Assembly (NCBI GenBank): GCA_021828225.1
Contig: JAKASH010000225.1
Span: forward strand, 1 to 5,775
Origin: Acidobacteriota bacterium
Lineage (GTDB): Bacteria > Acidobacteriota > Terriglobia > UBA7540
Reading direction: 5' to 3'
DNA: 5,775 nt
Numbering within the stretch: the first letter of the stretch is position 1; each line of letters starts with the position of its first letter. Shown here in pieces: positions 4,955 through 5,775 of this stretch. Both the position numbers and the translations under genes were made by a program. The notes under the pieces are model-generated. The model was given only the letters and a program-made list of their open reading frames with translations, ran no database searches and had not been told where the DNA came from.

Positions 4955-5728
4955 ATGAATAGCAGGAAATCAACGAAACTCAGTGCCGTGGTGCTAGGCC
5001 CCTTGCTTCTCCTTCTGTTTTCGGGCTGCATCGCCACCAGGAAATTTGTCAGAAACACAACGGGTCCACTTGAGTCCCGTCTCGACAGGGTGGACAAGAA
5101 AGTAGATAGGAAGACCTCAGAGAATGCCCAGGCAATAAAGAGCCTCGACGAGAAGACGGAGACTGGCATTGCCCAGGCCCAAAATAGCGCCGATCAGGCG
5201 AACAAGGCAGCCGGCCAGGCTAACCAGAACGCCCAGGCAGCCAACCAACTGGCCCAGAAAGGCGTTTCCGCAGCAAATCAGGCACAGGAGACGGCCGACA
5301 ACATCGACAATTACCAGCCTTCTCAGCGTGCAACCATCTTATTTGGCTTGAACAAGGCCAGCCTGACTGAGGCTGACAAACAAAAACTGGATGAACTGGC
5401 TCAGTCGGTTGGCTCCATGAAACATTATGTTATCCAGATTCAAGGTTATACGGACAAGACGGGCCCAGAACAATACAATTTGCAGTTGAGCCACAGGCGG
5501 GCTGACGCGGTGATCCGTTACCTCACCATGAATGGCAAGATCCCATTGGTTCGCGTCTATAGCATGGGGTACGGTGAGTCAGACCCGGTAGCGCCCAACT
5601 CGACACTCAAGGGAAGGAAACTGAACAGGCGAGTCGACATCACGGTTATGGTTCCGCAAATACCGACACAGCAGAATGCTGGTTCAAATTCGAGCGGTGC
5701 CGCGTCGTCGGCTGACCTGAACCAGTGA
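4955..5728 (+). CDS. OmpA-family lipoprotein with alanine/glutamine-rich coiled coil
   Basis: This 257-residue protein is predicted to tether the outer membrane to peptidoglycan. Residues 1-24 are a lipoprotein signal peptide with basic residues R4, K5 and K8, the core VVLGPLLLLL, and a lipobox L21-F22-S23-G24 before C25, the lipidated cysteine. Residues about 38-118 form a long Ala/Gln/Asn-rich helix with hydrophobic or alanine positions spaced like a coiled coil, similar in style to Lpp. Residues about 126-236 are an OmpA C-terminal domain: ATILFGLNKASLT, then GYTD with D167, then LSHRRA with R182. This Asp and Arg have the same 15-residue spacing as Asp271 and Arg286 of E. coli OmpA, which bind diaminopimelate, so peptidoglycan binding is likely. 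NRRVDITV (224-231) closes the domain, and a Ser/Asn-rich tail follows (about 238-257). The Pal-like layout differs from Pal by the long coiled coil. It appears to be transcribed alone, with its own leader. Confidence 0.93.
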   Translation: MNSRKSTKLSAVVLGPLLLLLFSGCIATRKFVRNTTGPLESRLDRVDKKVDRKTSENAQAIKSLDEKTETGIAQAQNSADQANKAAGQANQNAQAANQLAQKGVSAANQAQETADNIDNYQPSQRATILFGLNKASLTEADKQKLDELAQSVGSMKHYVIQIQGYTDKTGPEQYNLQLSHRRADAVIRYLTMNGKIPLVRVYSMGYGESDPVAPNSTLKGRKLNRRVDITVMVPQIPTQQNAGSNSSGAASSADLNQ

Positions 5729-5740
5729 GCCTTTCGGCTT
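5727..5740 (+). terminator. Very small hairpin after the OmpA lipoprotein gene
   Basis: AGCC (5728-5731) and GGCT (5736-5739) pair across a TTTC loop, with one more possible G-T pair outside. The stem is only four firm pairs and there is no T-run, so this is a weak candidate. The true terminator may lie beyond the window. Confidence 0.15.
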
Positions 5741-5775
5741 CCTACGCAGTGTCGCATCACCCTTGCAATTGGGCT

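Noticed and set aside
4684..5169. 161-residue reverse ORF opposite the OmpA lipoprotein 5' end
   Set aside because: Its Ser/Phe/Leu-rich translation is what the antisense of a lipoprotein signal and Lys/Glu-rich helix gives. The forward gene has a ribosome site, a lipobox and an OmpA domain.
5169..5351. 60-residue forward ORF within the coiled-coil coding part
   Set aside because: It is an Arg/Pro/Thr-rich out-of-frame reading of the repetitive Ala/Gln codons.
1..5775. Mobile element, CRISPR array, tRNA, toxin-antitoxin or defence system
   Set aside because: I saw no transposase, terminal inverted repeats, regularly spaced repeats, tRNA cloverleaf or defence-type domain on either strand.

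Overview
The window holds seven forward-strand genes and looks like a chromosomal segment of an acidobacterium, most likely Acidobacteriota. That placement is inferred from memory of family features, not from a search. The clues are signal peptides ending in Ala-Gln, a small exported protein of a type I associate with acidobacteria, an amidase of acidobacterial style with a Trp-Asp segment after the second zinc ligand, and an OmpA lipoprotein with an Ala/Gln-rich coiled coil. Coding density is high, and I see no mobile element, tRNA, rRNA or CRISPR array.

Region 1 (3-817): the 3' end of a gene that enters from the left, with a beta-rich tail like the C-terminal domain of some glycoside hydrolases. 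It is followed 17 bases later by a small exported hypothetical protein.

Region 2 (818-939): a non-coding gap with two short perfect palindromes and a plausible sigma-70-type promoter (TTGCAA, 18 bases, TAAAAT).

Region 3 (940-4603): a compact run of four genes. They are an exported amidase-3-family protein, a membrane-anchored GerMN-domain protein, ribonuclease PH (rph) and the RdgB/HAM1 nucleotide-house-cleaning pyrophosphatase (rdgB). Spacings are 3, 13 and 36 bases, so co-transcription is likely. The gerM-rph-rdgB order resembles the gerM-rph-ysnA order of Bacillus subtilis. The operon joins envelope functions (amidase, GerMN) with RNA 3'-end maturation and removal of non-canonical dNTPs. 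The most notable point is that the amidase has Gly where the family has its first zinc-binding His, while the other zinc ligands and the catalytic Glu remain.

Region 4 (4604-4954): about 350 bases without a gene. It has a small hairpin at the rdgB stop, then a strongly C-rich, G-poor stretch that could be a Rho-utilisation region, then an AT-rich leader with promoter-like elements.

Region 5 (4955-5728): an OmpA-family lipoprotein with a clear lipobox, a long alanine/glutamine-rich coiled coil and an intact peptidoglycan-binding OmpA domain.

I found no convincing new multi-gene system. The points worth checking are the degenerate amidase site, the unusual rdgB start, the candidate control elements and the small exported family.
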